Part shown: one piece after another, positions 7,977-16,001 of the stretch
Layout of the letters: every line of letters begins with the position of its first letter
Numbering within the stretch: the first letter of the stretch is position 1
NCBI GenBank assembly: GCA_946481475.1
Contig: CAMLOB010000011.1
Span: 1 to 17,715, forward strand
Direction of reading: 5' to 3'
Origin: an uncultured Chlorobiota bacterium
GTDB lineage: Bacteria; Bacteroidota; Kapaibacteriia; OLB7
Length of the DNA stretch: 17,715 nt
The notes under the pieces: generated by a model
What the model was told of the DNA's origin: nothing
Databases searched by the model: none
Seen by the model: only the letters and a program-made list of their open reading frames with translations
Program-made: the position numbers and the translations under genes

Positions 7977-10280
7977 ATGATGCGATTCCGCCTCGTCATT
8001 TTTCTGTCAGTTCTTTTCCATCAGGGGAGCCTGCTCTTTGCGCAGGAGCCGGAAGCCGATACCGGTACGATCACCGGGGTCGTCATCGACCGGCAGACAC
8101 AGTCTCCGATTCCCGGGGCAACCGTCCGGGTCGTCGGAACCACGCGGGGAGCGGCGGCGAACGCAGGGGGTGAATTCCGGATCGAAGGACTCCCCGTCGG
8201 TTCCTACCAGCTTGAAGTCACTTCCATCGGCTTCGAGCCGGCGATTCTCTCCGACATCGTGGTGACCTCCGCACGGCCTCAATCGGTTCGGGTGGAACTG
8301 AACGAAGGGATCACGGAGGCTGAAGGGGTGACCGTTCGACCCGATTATTTTCTGGAGGATCGTGACAGACCGACCAGCACGCAGACCTTGCGGAACGAGG
8401 AGATCCGACGGCTTCCCGGCGGCTTCGAGGATGTCGTGCGGGCAATCAGTACGCTGCCGGGTGTCGCGCAGGTCTCGAACGGACGGAATGATCTGCTTGT
8501 CCGCGGAGGAGCTCCGTCGGAGAACCTCTACCTGATCGACGGGATCGAATCACCCAACATCAATCACTTCGGAACGCAGGGGGCCGGAGGGGGGCCTCTC
8601 TCCTTCATCAATCTCGATTTTGTCCGGGAGGCGACCTTCTCGACCGGAGGATTCGGCGCGAAGTACGGCGACAAAATTTCGAGCGTTCTGGAGATTGACC
8701 TTCGCGACGGACGGGATGACCGACAGGGGGGGAAGGCGACCGTCAGCGCCACACAGTTCGGATTGAACCTGGAAGGTCCGGTCACCGCAAACGGTTCCTA
8801 TCTCTTCTCGGCCCGGCGGAGCTATCTCGATCTGATCTTCCGCGCCGCCGGCTTCTCCTTCTTGCCGGAGTACTGGGATTTCCTCGGCAAGTTCGATTAC
8901 AGACTCGGGCAGAACGACAGGCTCTCCGGTCTGGCCATCGCCGCGATCGATCGGGTCCGGTTCTTCAACGACGATCAGGATGATCTCTTCGACAACTCCC
9001 GTATTCTGGACAACTCGCAGGATCAACTCGTGGCCGGGATCACGTGGAAGCATCTCTTCCCGAAGGGCTACCTCAACACGACGTTCGGGAGAACGCGGAT
9101 CGCCTACGAGTTCCGTCAGACCGATACGCTTGCGGAGCCGATCTTTATCAACAACTCCGTTGAGGACGAATTCAATCTTCGCGTCGATGCCCTGCAGCAG
9201 TTTGATCTGGATGGAGACCGGCTCGATTTCTCCTTTGGAGGGAATGCGAAGACCGTCGGGTTCCGGACCGATCTGCTCCTTCAGCAGGTAGAGCCGAAGC
9301 TGGAGGTCGATCTGGAAGAGCGGTTTTACAAGGGGGCACTCTACGCACAACTGGCCTACCCGCTGTTCAATAACCGGCTGAACGTCTCGGTCGGCGGGCG
9401 ACTGGACTGGTTCGACGCCATCGACAAGGAGTTCTATCCGGCGTACCGGTCGGCCCTTCGCTATGCTCCGGCCGACCGGTTTGCGATCAGTCTGAGTGGC
9501 GGACGATACTATCAGACTCCTTCATACATCTGGCTGGCCGCCAACGAAGCGAACCGGTCGTTGAACAGTATCAGGACGGACATGAGCGTGCTCGGACTGG
9601 AGCATCTCCCGGCGGACGACATCAAGTTGAGCGTGGAGGTCTATCAGAAATTCTATCACGACTATCCGACCTCGACTACCCGACCCTATCTTGTCCTGGC
9701 AAATACCGGTGCCGGGTTCGGCGGTGCCGAGGAAGGGTTCGCCTCGTTCGGTCTGGAACCCCTGACCAACGAGGGGAGCGGACGGGCCTACGGCGTGGAG
9801 TTCTTCGCCCAGAAGAAGCTGTCCGGTTCTCCCTGGTACGGCGTCGCCTCTCTGTCGATCAATCGGTCGGTCTTCACCGCGCGTGACGGCGTGGAGCGTC
9901 CGGGGAATTTCGACCAGCGGGTGATCTTCAACCTCAGCGGCGGGTGGAAGATCACCGATCTGTGGGAGGTCGGCACGAAGTTCCGGTTCGCCACCGGGCG
10001 TCCCTACACACCGGTCGACTCGACCGGCGATCCGACGTTCGGTTATCAGGTGACCGATCGGTACAACGAACTCCGGCTCGATCCATCCCACCAACTCGAC
10101 GTCCGGATCGACAGACGCTGGCCTTTTGCCGGATGGAATCTGATCACCTACATCGACATTCAGAACATCTACAACTCGAAGAGCCCCTCTCCTCCCCGCT
10201 GGAATGTCCGGACGGGGACCGGAGAAACGGATGATCCTATCGGGATTCTCCCATCGATCGGGGTGAGCGCGGAGTGGTAG
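7977..10280 (+). CDS. TonB-dependent receptor with carboxypeptidase-regulatory-like domain
   Basis: A 767-residue outer-membrane receptor for energised import of a ligand that cannot be named. Signal peptide 1-22, cleavage LFA|Q. A carboxypeptidase-regulatory-like beta-sandwich spans about 27-105 (TITGVVIDRQTQSPIPGATV, then GGEFRIEGLPVGSYQLEV). The plug domain is about 125-245 (LRNEEIRRLPGGFEDVVRAI, then DLLVRGGAPSENLYLIDGI). The rest is a beta-barrel rich in alternating aromatic strands, ending with GVSAEW, a typical aromatic C-terminal barrel signal. Length is at the short end for the family but nothing appears missing. The ATG at 7977 is immediately followed by a second ATG; either could start, and neither has a Shine-Dalgarno site. 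No SusD-like partner follows, so this is not a classical SusCD pair. The next gene starts 90 bp later, so co-transcription with the secreted paralogues is possible. Confidence 0.88.
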   Translation: MMRFRLVIFLSVLFHQGSLLFAQEPEADTGTITGVVIDRQTQSPIPGATVRVVGTTRGAAANAGGEFRIEGLPVGSYQLEVTSIGFEPAILSDIVVTSARPQSVRVELNEGITEAEGVTVRPDYFLEDRDRPTSTQTLRNEEIRRLPGGFEDVVRAISTLPGVAQVSNGRNDLLVRGGAPSENLYLIDGIESPNINHFGTQGAGGGPLSFINLDFVREATFSTGGFGAKYGDKISSVLEIDLRDGRDDRQGGKATVSATQFGLNLEGPVTANGSYLFSARRSYLDLIFRAAGFSFLPEYWDFLGKFDYRLGQNDRLSGLAIAAIDRVRFFNDDQDDLFDNSRILDNSQDQLVAGITWKHLFPKGYLNTTFGRTRIAYEFRQTDTLAEPIFINNSVEDEFNLRVDALQQFDLDGDRLDFSFGGNAKTVGFRTDLLLQQVEPKLEVDLEERFYKGALYAQLAYPLFNNRLNVSVGGRLDWFDAIDKEFYPAYRSALRYAPADRFAISLSGGRYYQTPSYIWLAANEANRSLNSIRTDMSVLGLEHLPADDIKLSVEVYQKFYHDYPTSTTRPYLVLANTGAGFGGAEEGFASFGLEPLTNEGSGRAYGVEFFAQKKLSGSPWYGVASLSINRSVFTARDGVERPGNFDQRVIFNLSGGWKITDLWEVGTKFRFATGRPYTPVDSTGDPTFGYQVTDRYNELRLDPSHQLDVRIDRRWPFAGWNLITYIDIQNIYNSKSPSPPRWNVRTGTGETDDPIGILPSIGVSAEW

Positions 10281-10298
10281 GGGGATGGAATTTCCCCC
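10280..10298 (+). terminator. Weak hairpin after the TonB receptor
   Basis: GGGGGA (10280-10285) pairs with TCCCCC (10293-10298) around a 7-nt loop, starting on the last base of the stop codon. Only TT follows, so it is at best a partial terminator or attenuator between the receptor gene and secreted paralogue A. Confidence 0.35.
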
Positions 10299-10370
10299 TT
10301 GCGCCGGGGTCGCCGGGAGACTATTTTCACTTCCGGAATCAACCCTTCACGCAAACCGGAGCGTTGCGTT

Positions 10371-13091
10371 ATGGCCGACCGACAGTTCCTTCCCCGATGT
10401 GTTCCACACTCTTCAGGAAGAGGCGTTCTTCTTATTCTCCTATTCTTTCTGATCTCCGGCACGGCCCTCCCCCAGCAGGGGACCGACATCCGTATCTCTG
10501 AAGATATCCGCGAACCGGCTATTCCGTCGGACATCCGCATCCAGACCGGGGCCGAACTCGCCGATGCCCGTCTCGCCGTCTGGGGAACCACCGTCGAGGG
10601 TCCGAGCGGAGAGGCCCGCAACGCCCTGGTCTTCGACCTCGGCAACGGACCGCAGCCTCTGCACAGCTCCGATGCCGAGCCCTATGCTCAGGTCGCCGTC
10701 GCCCCGCTGACCGACCGGTTTCTCCTCCTCTGGAACGACCGCCGTCCCTCGGGAGCCGGGATCTACGGCAGAGTGGTGTTGAAAGATGGAAGTTTCGGCG
10801 GGCCGGAGTATCTGTTCAGCTCAGGTGGAAAGCTTGAGGATCGGGTTTACTGGATGAATGGTCTGACGGGGACGACGATCTTGTGGAATGACGTTCGGGG
10901 AGCGGAAGTGATGGTCTATCGTCGTCGAGTCGATGGGGAGGGGAGAGTGGTGGGGATAGAGGAATCACTGGGAAGCGGCGGGATCGTGGAGCATCAGGTG
11001 AGCCGGTTGCCTGACGGTCGTGTGGTGTTGGGTCGGGAGTCGGGGGAAGGGATGGTGCTGGGAATTGATGGGGAGATGGAATCGAAGGGGATCGCCGCGG
11101 AACGATTGCGTCGGCCGCATTATATGGGCGAGGATGGGAGCTTTGCGATGCTGGACTCGAACCGGTTTTTGTACTACGAAGACATCCGTGCACCGGAGCC
11201 GGTGTGGGAGAAAATACTTGGGTCGGTACACGGCAGAGAGGTACAGTATGACATGGCGGTGATCCGGCAGCGGGCTGATACCTTCGTTGTCGTGTGGCCG
11301 ACTTTCCTTTTTCGGTGGACGGAGCCAAGGGAAAGAGGCGGGTACTTTGCTCTGGAAACGCAAACACTTCTCTTCTTATCCAAGGATGATTCCATCCGGG
11401 TCGCATGGGAATACCTTGATCTGAACGGAGTAAATGACGGAGTCCCAGCCACGTTCGCCTTCAAACGGTATCTGGGAGAATGTGCAGGAAGTTCGTGGGT
11501 TCTGGTTGCAATAGACAGAGGTGTGGAATCCTACTACCTCTCGCGTTACAGTGTGGACAATCAGGGCTACTCTACCCATCAGGGAGTAACAGGAGGAAGA
11601 GGAGAGATCTTCGAAGAGGACAGACTTGATCTCCTCTATAACTGTCGCCCCCTTGACCTCCCCGGTGTCGCCCGCCTCCGCTCCGATACGCTCAGCACCA
11701 TCCGGGTTCAATGGAGTGACGGGCCGGTGGAACTGACCGCATCGACGGCCGGGTATCGCCCGACGCCCCATGACGCTCCGGTGATAGGCATTCACGGCGA
11801 TCGTCTGGTCGTCGGCTGGTATCGTCCGGAGATCAATGAACTGGGGGAAATCCGGTTCGACCGGTTTCCGATTCTCATCGAAGAATCCCGCGTTCAGTCC
11901 CGCGCCGATCAGAACAACACAACTGCGTGGCTGGGACCGACCCGGTATCAGGGTGGGGGAGGATACGTGAACCTGATCGTCGCGGCAACCCAACGGACTA
12001 TCGAACACTGGCCGGTCACCGATGTCTACCTGGGCCTCTTCGCCCACGTGCTGAAGGAGTCCGGATGGAGACGTCTGAGGATGAGGGAAAGCAGGGTGCA
12101 ACTGTCCGGAAGCCGCTTCCCGAACGCTTCGTTCTACGCCGTCGGCCACGATCCCGATCTTGACCTGTCGGCCGTTGCTTTTGCCGGCCCACTCTTTGAT
12201 TACTCCGGCAATACATGCGGTTACGCAATCATTTCCGACACGGCAACGGCCTCCGGAGAGTTCCCCTGTGCATGGCGGCCACGCTACATTCTTCCGGTCG
12301 ACTCTACCACGGTCCTGCTGATCGGCGATGATGACAGCCTGAGGAGTGTCGGTGCGGGAAAGAATCCGCAAGTATTTTTTCTTCCTTCTGCGACCCCTTT
12401 CCAACCGAGCGGCTACTGGAAGATGTCCGGTTCACGACTTCTCCGCGAGTTGCGGGAAGACGGAACGAAGACTCGTCAGTTCCAGCTCCTGTCGCTTGAC
12501 GGAATGCTCCTCCACTCAACGACGTTGGAGGATGTCGTTGACTCAGTCGACTTTTTTCCGATCGAGAACCGGAAAGACGGTTCGGTTGTTCTGTTGCAGG
12601 GGAGTCCGGAGGGCGTGCGGTGTTTTCATTTCGACAGCGAACTTCGCCTGCTTGCCGATCCTTCGGGAAGATCCCGGTCCGGCATACGAATCAGTTCAGA
12701 GCAAACGGCTGCAAAATCACCGGCAGGCGTTATCCGGAACGACTCCCTCTTCTTTGTCTGGCTGGGGGAGGCCGATCAGGTCTACGGCAATGTCGTCGAC
12801 CTGCGGAAACCTCTCTCATCGGTTCGCGAGCATGATCCGGCAGCCGATGACTTGCGGATTATTCCCAATCCGGCGGGCGATCTGGTCCGGCTTCAGCTTC
12901 CGTTTGTCGTCGGAACGGATGCGCTCGTAGAATGCATCGATGCCGCGGGTAATTCCGTTTCGATCCGGACGATGCGAAGTTCCGTGAAGGAAATTCTGCT
13001 TGACGTTTCGAATCTTCCAAGTCAGATCTATCTTGTGCGGGTCTCGTCGGCTTATGAGAAAGTTGAAGGGAGAATGATTGTCGTACGATAG
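10371..13091 (+). CDS. Secreted beta-propeller-like protein with T9SS sorting domain (paralogue A)
   Basis: A 906-residue exported protein of no family I can name. A basic n-region precedes a hydrophobic core at 18-31, with cleavage near ALP|QQ. From 60 onward a repeat of about 50 residues is visible: W71, then LLLWNDRR (W121), then TILWNDVR (W172), a weaker copy YYEDIR near 268, and FFVWLGE (W797) close to the C-terminus. This pattern suggests a beta-propeller. IIPNPAGD (P832-N833-P834) to the end, with IDAAGN and LPSQIYLVRV, is a type A T9SS sorting domain. The ATG at 10371 is preferred over the in-frame TTG at 10299 because it starts a proper signal peptide and has GGAG (10358-10361) 9 nt upstream. 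It is paralogous over its full length to the next gene and shares a 519-bp identical DNA block with it. Function is unknown; it is probably displayed on or released from the cell surface. Confidence 0.8.
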   Translation: MADRQFLPRCVPHSSGRGVLLILLFFLISGTALPQQGTDIRISEDIREPAIPSDIRIQTGAELADARLAVWGTTVEGPSGEARNALVFDLGNGPQPLHSSDAEPYAQVAVAPLTDRFLLLWNDRRPSGAGIYGRVVLKDGSFGGPEYLFSSGGKLEDRVYWMNGLTGTTILWNDVRGAEVMVYRRRVDGEGRVVGIEESLGSGGIVEHQVSRLPDGRVVLGRESGEGMVLGIDGEMESKGIAAERLRRPHYMGEDGSFAMLDSNRFLYYEDIRAPEPVWEKILGSVHGREVQYDMAVIRQRADTFVVVWPTFLFRWTEPRERGGYFALETQTLLFLSKDDSIRVAWEYLDLNGVNDGVPATFAFKRYLGECAGSSWVLVAIDRGVESYYLSRYSVDNQGYSTHQGVTGGRGEIFEEDRLDLLYNCRPLDLPGVARLRSDTLSTIRVQWSDGPVELTASTAGYRPTPHDAPVIGIHGDRLVVGWYRPEINELGEIRFDRFPILIEESRVQSRADQNNTTAWLGPTRYQGGGGYVNLIVAATQRTIEHWPVTDVYLGLFAHVLKESGWRRLRMRESRVQLSGSRFPNASFYAVGHDPDLDLSAVAFAGPLFDYSGNTCGYAIISDTATASGEFPCAWRPRYILPVDSTTVLLIGDDDSLRSVGAGKNPQVFFLPSATPFQPSGYWKMSGSRLLRELREDGTKTRQFQLLSLDGMLLHSTTLEDVVDSVDFFPIENRKDGSVVLLQGSPEGVRCFHFDSELRLLADPSGRSRSGIRISSEQTAAKSPAGVIRNDSLFFVWLGEADQVYGNVVDLRKPLSSVREHDPAADDLRIIPNPAGDLVRLQLPFVVGTDALVECIDAAGNSVSIRTMRSSVKEILLDVSNLPSQIYLVRVSSAYEKVEGRMIVVR
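10545..11063 (+). repeat. Identical 519-bp repeat, copy 1 (in paralogue A)
   Basis: By my line-by-line comparison this stretch is identical to 13346-13864 at every base, offset 2801 bp. It encodes about residues 59-231 of A. Similarity continues to 11210 at about 90% (14 differences in 147 bp), then stops abruptly. Confidence 0.93.
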
Positions 13092-13134
13092 AGGTCACTC
13101 CCTTTCAAGGTCAGTGCAAAAAGCTTCAACCCAA

Positions 13135-13142
13135 TACCTTTG
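13135..13142 (+). promoter_or_regulatory. Bacteroidota-type -7 promoter element TACCTTTG (second copy)
   Basis: The same octamer as at 5224 lies 11 nt before the ATG at 13154 and 44 nt before the in-frame ATG at 13187. If it is active, the transcript would begin around 13149, making 13154 nearly leaderless and favouring 13187. It would also give paralogue B its own transcription independent of A. It overlaps GGAGAG (13142-13147), a candidate ribosome binding site for 13154. Confidence 0.5.
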
Positions 13143-13153
13143 GAGAGATAAGA

Positions 13154-15922
13154 ATGCGGAGACACAACTTCAGATGTGATGAGATCATGTCCCGGTTCGG
13201 CAGATTGAAGGCTCTCTTTTTTGTGATGATGCTTTTTCTGATTTCGGTCCTTTCATTGTCGACACTTTTTGCCCAGCAGAGACCGGATGTTGGCCTTTCC
13301 AGCGACATCCGCAATCCTGACTTCCCGTCGGACATCCAGATTCAAACCGGGGCCGAACTCGCCGATGCCCGTCTCGCCGTCTGGGGAACCACCGTCGAGG
13401 GTCCGAGCGGAGAGGCCCGCAACGCCCTGGTCTTCGACCTCGGCAACGGACCGCAGCCTCTGCACAGCTCCGATGCCGAGCCCTATGCTCAGGTCGCCGT
13501 CGCCCCGCTGACCGACCGGTTTCTCCTCCTCTGGAACGACCGCCGTCCCTCGGGAGCCGGGATCTACGGCAGAGTGGTGTTGAAAGATGGAAGTTTCGGC
13601 GGGCCGGAGTATCTGTTCAGCTCAGGTGGAAAGCTTGAGGATCGGGTTTACTGGATGAATGGTCTGACGGGGACGACGATCTTGTGGAATGACGTTCGGG
13701 GAGCGGAAGTGATGGTCTATCGTCGTCGAGTCGATGGGGAGGGGAGAGTGGTGGGGATAGAGGAATCACTGGGAAGCGGCGGGATCGTGGAGCATCAGGT
13801 GAGCCGGTTGCCTGACGGTCGTGTGGTGTTGGGTCGGGAGTCGGGGGAAGGGATGGTGCTGGGACTTGACGGAGAGATGGAAGCGGAGGGGATCGCCGCG
13901 GAGCGGTTGCGTCGGCCGCATTATATGGGCGAGGACGGAAGCTTTGCGATGCTGGACTCGAATCGGTTTCTGTACTACGAGGATATCCGTGCGCCGGAGC
14001 CGGTGTGGGAGAGGAGGTTTACGGCCGATCATTACGATCCTCTCGACTACGATCTTGCCTTCCTCCGGCAGCGAGCCGATACGTTTGTTCTCCTTCGTTT
14101 TGCACTCGGTCATTCCTCCTTCGATCCGTATCCCTATTCTTCCCTGAAGATTATTCAGATAGAATCTTCCCTCTTTACATCCGCCTATGACTCCGCTCGC
14201 ACCCTCCGCGATACGCTCCACTGGTTCGGATCGTCGGATGATATGCCGCAGCGAATCGTGTTCAAAAAACATCTGGACGAATGTGAGGATATCTCACGCG
14301 GTCTTATCGGGTTGGAGCACGAGTACATTAATACGAGGAACAAATACCAGACTGCGGTGGTCTTCAGCGTCGATCGTGAAGGGAGGGTAAGGGACGTCTG
14401 GAGACGGACTGTCGCGAGCGGGATCTCGTATGAAAAGGATTTCACCATCCTTGCCCAGATCTGCCGGCCTCTCGGGCTCCCCGGCGCAAACCGGCTCCGT
14501 GCGGATACCCTCAGTTCAATCCGTGTGTATTGGAGCGGGGGAGAGTGGATCGAATATGCCGTTGATGCCGCCGGTTATCGGCATACGCCGCATCAGTCGC
14601 CGGTGATCGGTCTGTACAACGGCCGGATCAAAGTCGGCTGGTACCGTCCGGAGGCGAACAGACTTGAGATGCTCTCCTTCACCGATTTCCCGGATGGGGT
14701 AGACTCTCTTTCCTCACACCTCCGTGTCGATATGAAGTATGAGGGGACTCGTCGGGAGGGGCTGCGGTATCAGAACGGGGGCGTGCTGTTGGGGGATGCC
14801 GCTCTGATCACCGGAGTATCGGATCCTACAGGACATCCCGACCATCGGTATAACCATCTCTATATGGGGTTCTGTACGCACTTCTTCGGAGAAGGAGGGT
14901 GGCGGCGGGTGACTGTCTACGAAGATATGAACGCCCATCCATACTTGAGTCCGCGCATGCCGATTCATGGTATCGGCTACGATCCGAACGCCGATCTGAT
15001 AGCCGTCTCCTTCTACGAACTGTTCGGCGGCAACGGCAGATCAAGCTTTGCATTCGTCTCTCCGTCGGACACCGTCATTACCACGGCATACTACTCTCCT
15101 CCACCCTGGCCGCTGCGGCAGATCTTCCCGCTCGATTCCGGCAGTGTGCTGCTGATCGGCGATGAGGGGCGGGGACGCATTGTCGAGGTCAACCGCGGTT
15201 GGTCGGATGTGGTCTGGCCGTTGGACCCGCCCTATCAATCGACCCGCTATCATCGGCTCCACGGGTTCCTTCTCCTTCGTGAATCGGTACGTCCCGGCAT
15301 GAGTTCCCGTCGACTCGATCTCCTTTCAATTGACGGCGGCATTATTGACTCTGCAATCTTCGAGGGCATTCCGGATTCGGCAGGCTTCTTCCTCGTGCAG
15401 AATCCGGACGACAGCTCATTCCATCTTCTCTATGGCGGCTCCGGCGGTGTTCGGTATACCCACCTCGACCGGCACCTTCGGGTTGTTCCCGACGGTCAGG
15501 GACGACCGGAGTTCGATCTCCGGATCAGCGACGGCTCCGGTGTCGTCGGTTCTCCCGCCGGTGTTCTCAGGAACGATTCGCTCTTCTTTGTCTGGCTGGA
15601 CGAAGACCAACAGGTCTACGCGAACAGGATGCCGATAACCCGGGTATCCGATCCTTCGCTTGTCGATATCGGTGGCAATCGACTTCATATCTATCCCGGC
15701 TCCGCCCGCGATGTTATCGTTCTCTCTCTGCCCATGACAGGAGAGCATGACGTCATCGTTGAGTGCTTTGATCCGGTCGGGAAGGCCGGTTCGGTCCGGA
15801 TCATTCAACAGCTCAGCGATACTGTTCTGGTCGACATCTCCGGTCTTTCACGCAGTCTCTGGCTTATGCGGGCCACTGTCGGCGACCGGACGTTCTTCGG
15901 CAAATTTCTGGTCTTCCGGTAG
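13154..15922 (+). CDS. Secreted beta-propeller-like protein with degenerate sorting domain (paralogue B)
   Basis: A 922-residue paralogue of the preceding gene, 62 bp downstream of it. The signal peptide core is LFFVMMLFLISVLSLSTLFA, with cleavage before QQ. Two starts compete. ATG 13154 has GGAGAG six nt upstream but gives a long n-region containing acidic residues. ATG 13187 gives a canonical signal peptide (MSRFGRLKALF) and better fits the promoter at 13135. The same WNDRR/WNDVR repeats as in A occur within the identical core, and FFVWLDEDQQVYANR occurs near the C-terminus. The middle of the two proteins matches only in islands such as RADTLSSIRVYWS. The C-terminal domain aligns with A's sorting domain (FDPVGK, ISGLSRSLWLMRA), but the PNPA signature is replaced by YPGSA (837 onward, counted from 13187). 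Function is unknown; it may be exported to the periplasm only, or still recognised by T9SS. Confidence 0.8.
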   Translation: MRRHNFRCDEIMSRFGRLKALFFVMMLFLISVLSLSTLFAQQRPDVGLSSDIRNPDFPSDIQIQTGAELADARLAVWGTTVEGPSGEARNALVFDLGNGPQPLHSSDAEPYAQVAVAPLTDRFLLLWNDRRPSGAGIYGRVVLKDGSFGGPEYLFSSGGKLEDRVYWMNGLTGTTILWNDVRGAEVMVYRRRVDGEGRVVGIEESLGSGGIVEHQVSRLPDGRVVLGRESGEGMVLGLDGEMEAEGIAAERLRRPHYMGEDGSFAMLDSNRFLYYEDIRAPEPVWERRFTADHYDPLDYDLAFLRQRADTFVLLRFALGHSSFDPYPYSSLKIIQIESSLFTSAYDSARTLRDTLHWFGSSDDMPQRIVFKKHLDECEDISRGLIGLEHEYINTRNKYQTAVVFSVDREGRVRDVWRRTVASGISYEKDFTILAQICRPLGLPGANRLRADTLSSIRVYWSGGEWIEYAVDAAGYRHTPHQSPVIGLYNGRIKVGWYRPEANRLEMLSFTDFPDGVDSLSSHLRVDMKYEGTRREGLRYQNGGVLLGDAALITGVSDPTGHPDHRYNHLYMGFCTHFFGEGGWRRVTVYEDMNAHPYLSPRMPIHGIGYDPNADLIAVSFYELFGGNGRSSFAFVSPSDTVITTAYYSPPPWPLRQIFPLDSGSVLLIGDEGRGRIVEVNRGWSDVVWPLDPPYQSTRYHRLHGFLLLRESVRPGMSSRRLDLLSIDGGIIDSAIFEGIPDSAGFFLVQNPDDSSFHLLYGGSGGVRYTHLDRHLRVVPDGQGRPEFDLRISDGSGVVGSPAGVLRNDSLFFVWLDEDQQVYANRMPITRVSDPSLVDIGGNRLHIYPGSARDVIVLSLPMTGEHDVIVECFDPVGKAGSVRIIQQLSDTVLVDISGLSRSLWLMRATVGDRTFFGKFLVFR
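13346..13864 (+). repeat. Identical 519-bp repeat, copy 2 (in paralogue B)
   Basis: Direct-orientation, in-frame copy of 10545-11063 with no mismatches that I could find. Similarity at about 90% extends to 14011. Beyond that, only protein-level homology remains. Confidence 0.93.
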
Positions 15923-15931
15923 AAAAAGCGG

Positions 15932-15982
15932 ATATTGAACGGACTCCGGTCGTTTGGTGCCGGAGGGAAGCATCATCAATAT
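15932..15982 (+). promoter_or_regulatory. Nested inverted repeats before the oxidoreductase gene
   Basis: An outer pair ATATTGA/TCAATAT (15932-15938 with 15976-15982) encloses an inner pair CTCCGG/CCGGAG (15944-15949 with 15960-15965). The structure lies between the stop of paralogue B and the ribosome binding site of the next gene. There is no T-tract, so a structured leader or operator is as likely as a terminator. Confidence 0.35.
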
Positions 15983-15987
15983 TCATC

Positions 15988-15993
15988 GGGGAG
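15988..15993 (+). promoter_or_regulatory. Shine-Dalgarno site deciding the start at 16002
   Basis: GGGGAG with an 8-nt spacer precedes the ATG at 16002. This is the clearest ribosome binding site in the window. It favours 16002 over the in-frame TTG at 15954, whose extra 16 residues would precede the nucleotide-binding fold and show no conserved character. Confidence 0.65.
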
Positions 15994-16001
15994 CCGGATC
16001 A

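Noticed and set aside
8550..9350. 266-codon minus-strand open frame within the TonB receptor gene
   Set aside because: A shadow of the receptor reading frame: low complexity, no motifs, no ribosome binding site.
10299..10370. TTG-initiated 24-residue extension of paralogue A
   Set aside because: It would put an arginine-rich stretch ahead of a normal signal peptide and overlaps the hairpin after the receptor gene. The ATG at 10371 with GGAG upstream is better.
7977..10370. SusC/SusD polysaccharide utilisation locus
   Set aside because: The receptor is short for SusC, and neither neighbour has a SusD lipoprotein signal or a glycoside hydrolase domain.
11376..12404. 342-codon minus-strand open frame within paralogue A
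   Set aside because: It is antisense to a well-supported gene, has no recognisable motifs, and is not matched by an equivalent frame in paralogue B.
10545..13864. Mobile element as the cause of the 519-bp repeat
   Set aside because: The repeat is in-frame coding sequence in both genes, has no terminal inverted repeats or target duplications, and no transposase is nearby.
10371..15922. A/B pair as a toxin or contact-dependent inhibition locus with immunity genes
   Set aside because: There is no toxin domain at either C-terminus (both end in sorting-type domains) and no small immunity-like gene follows either one.
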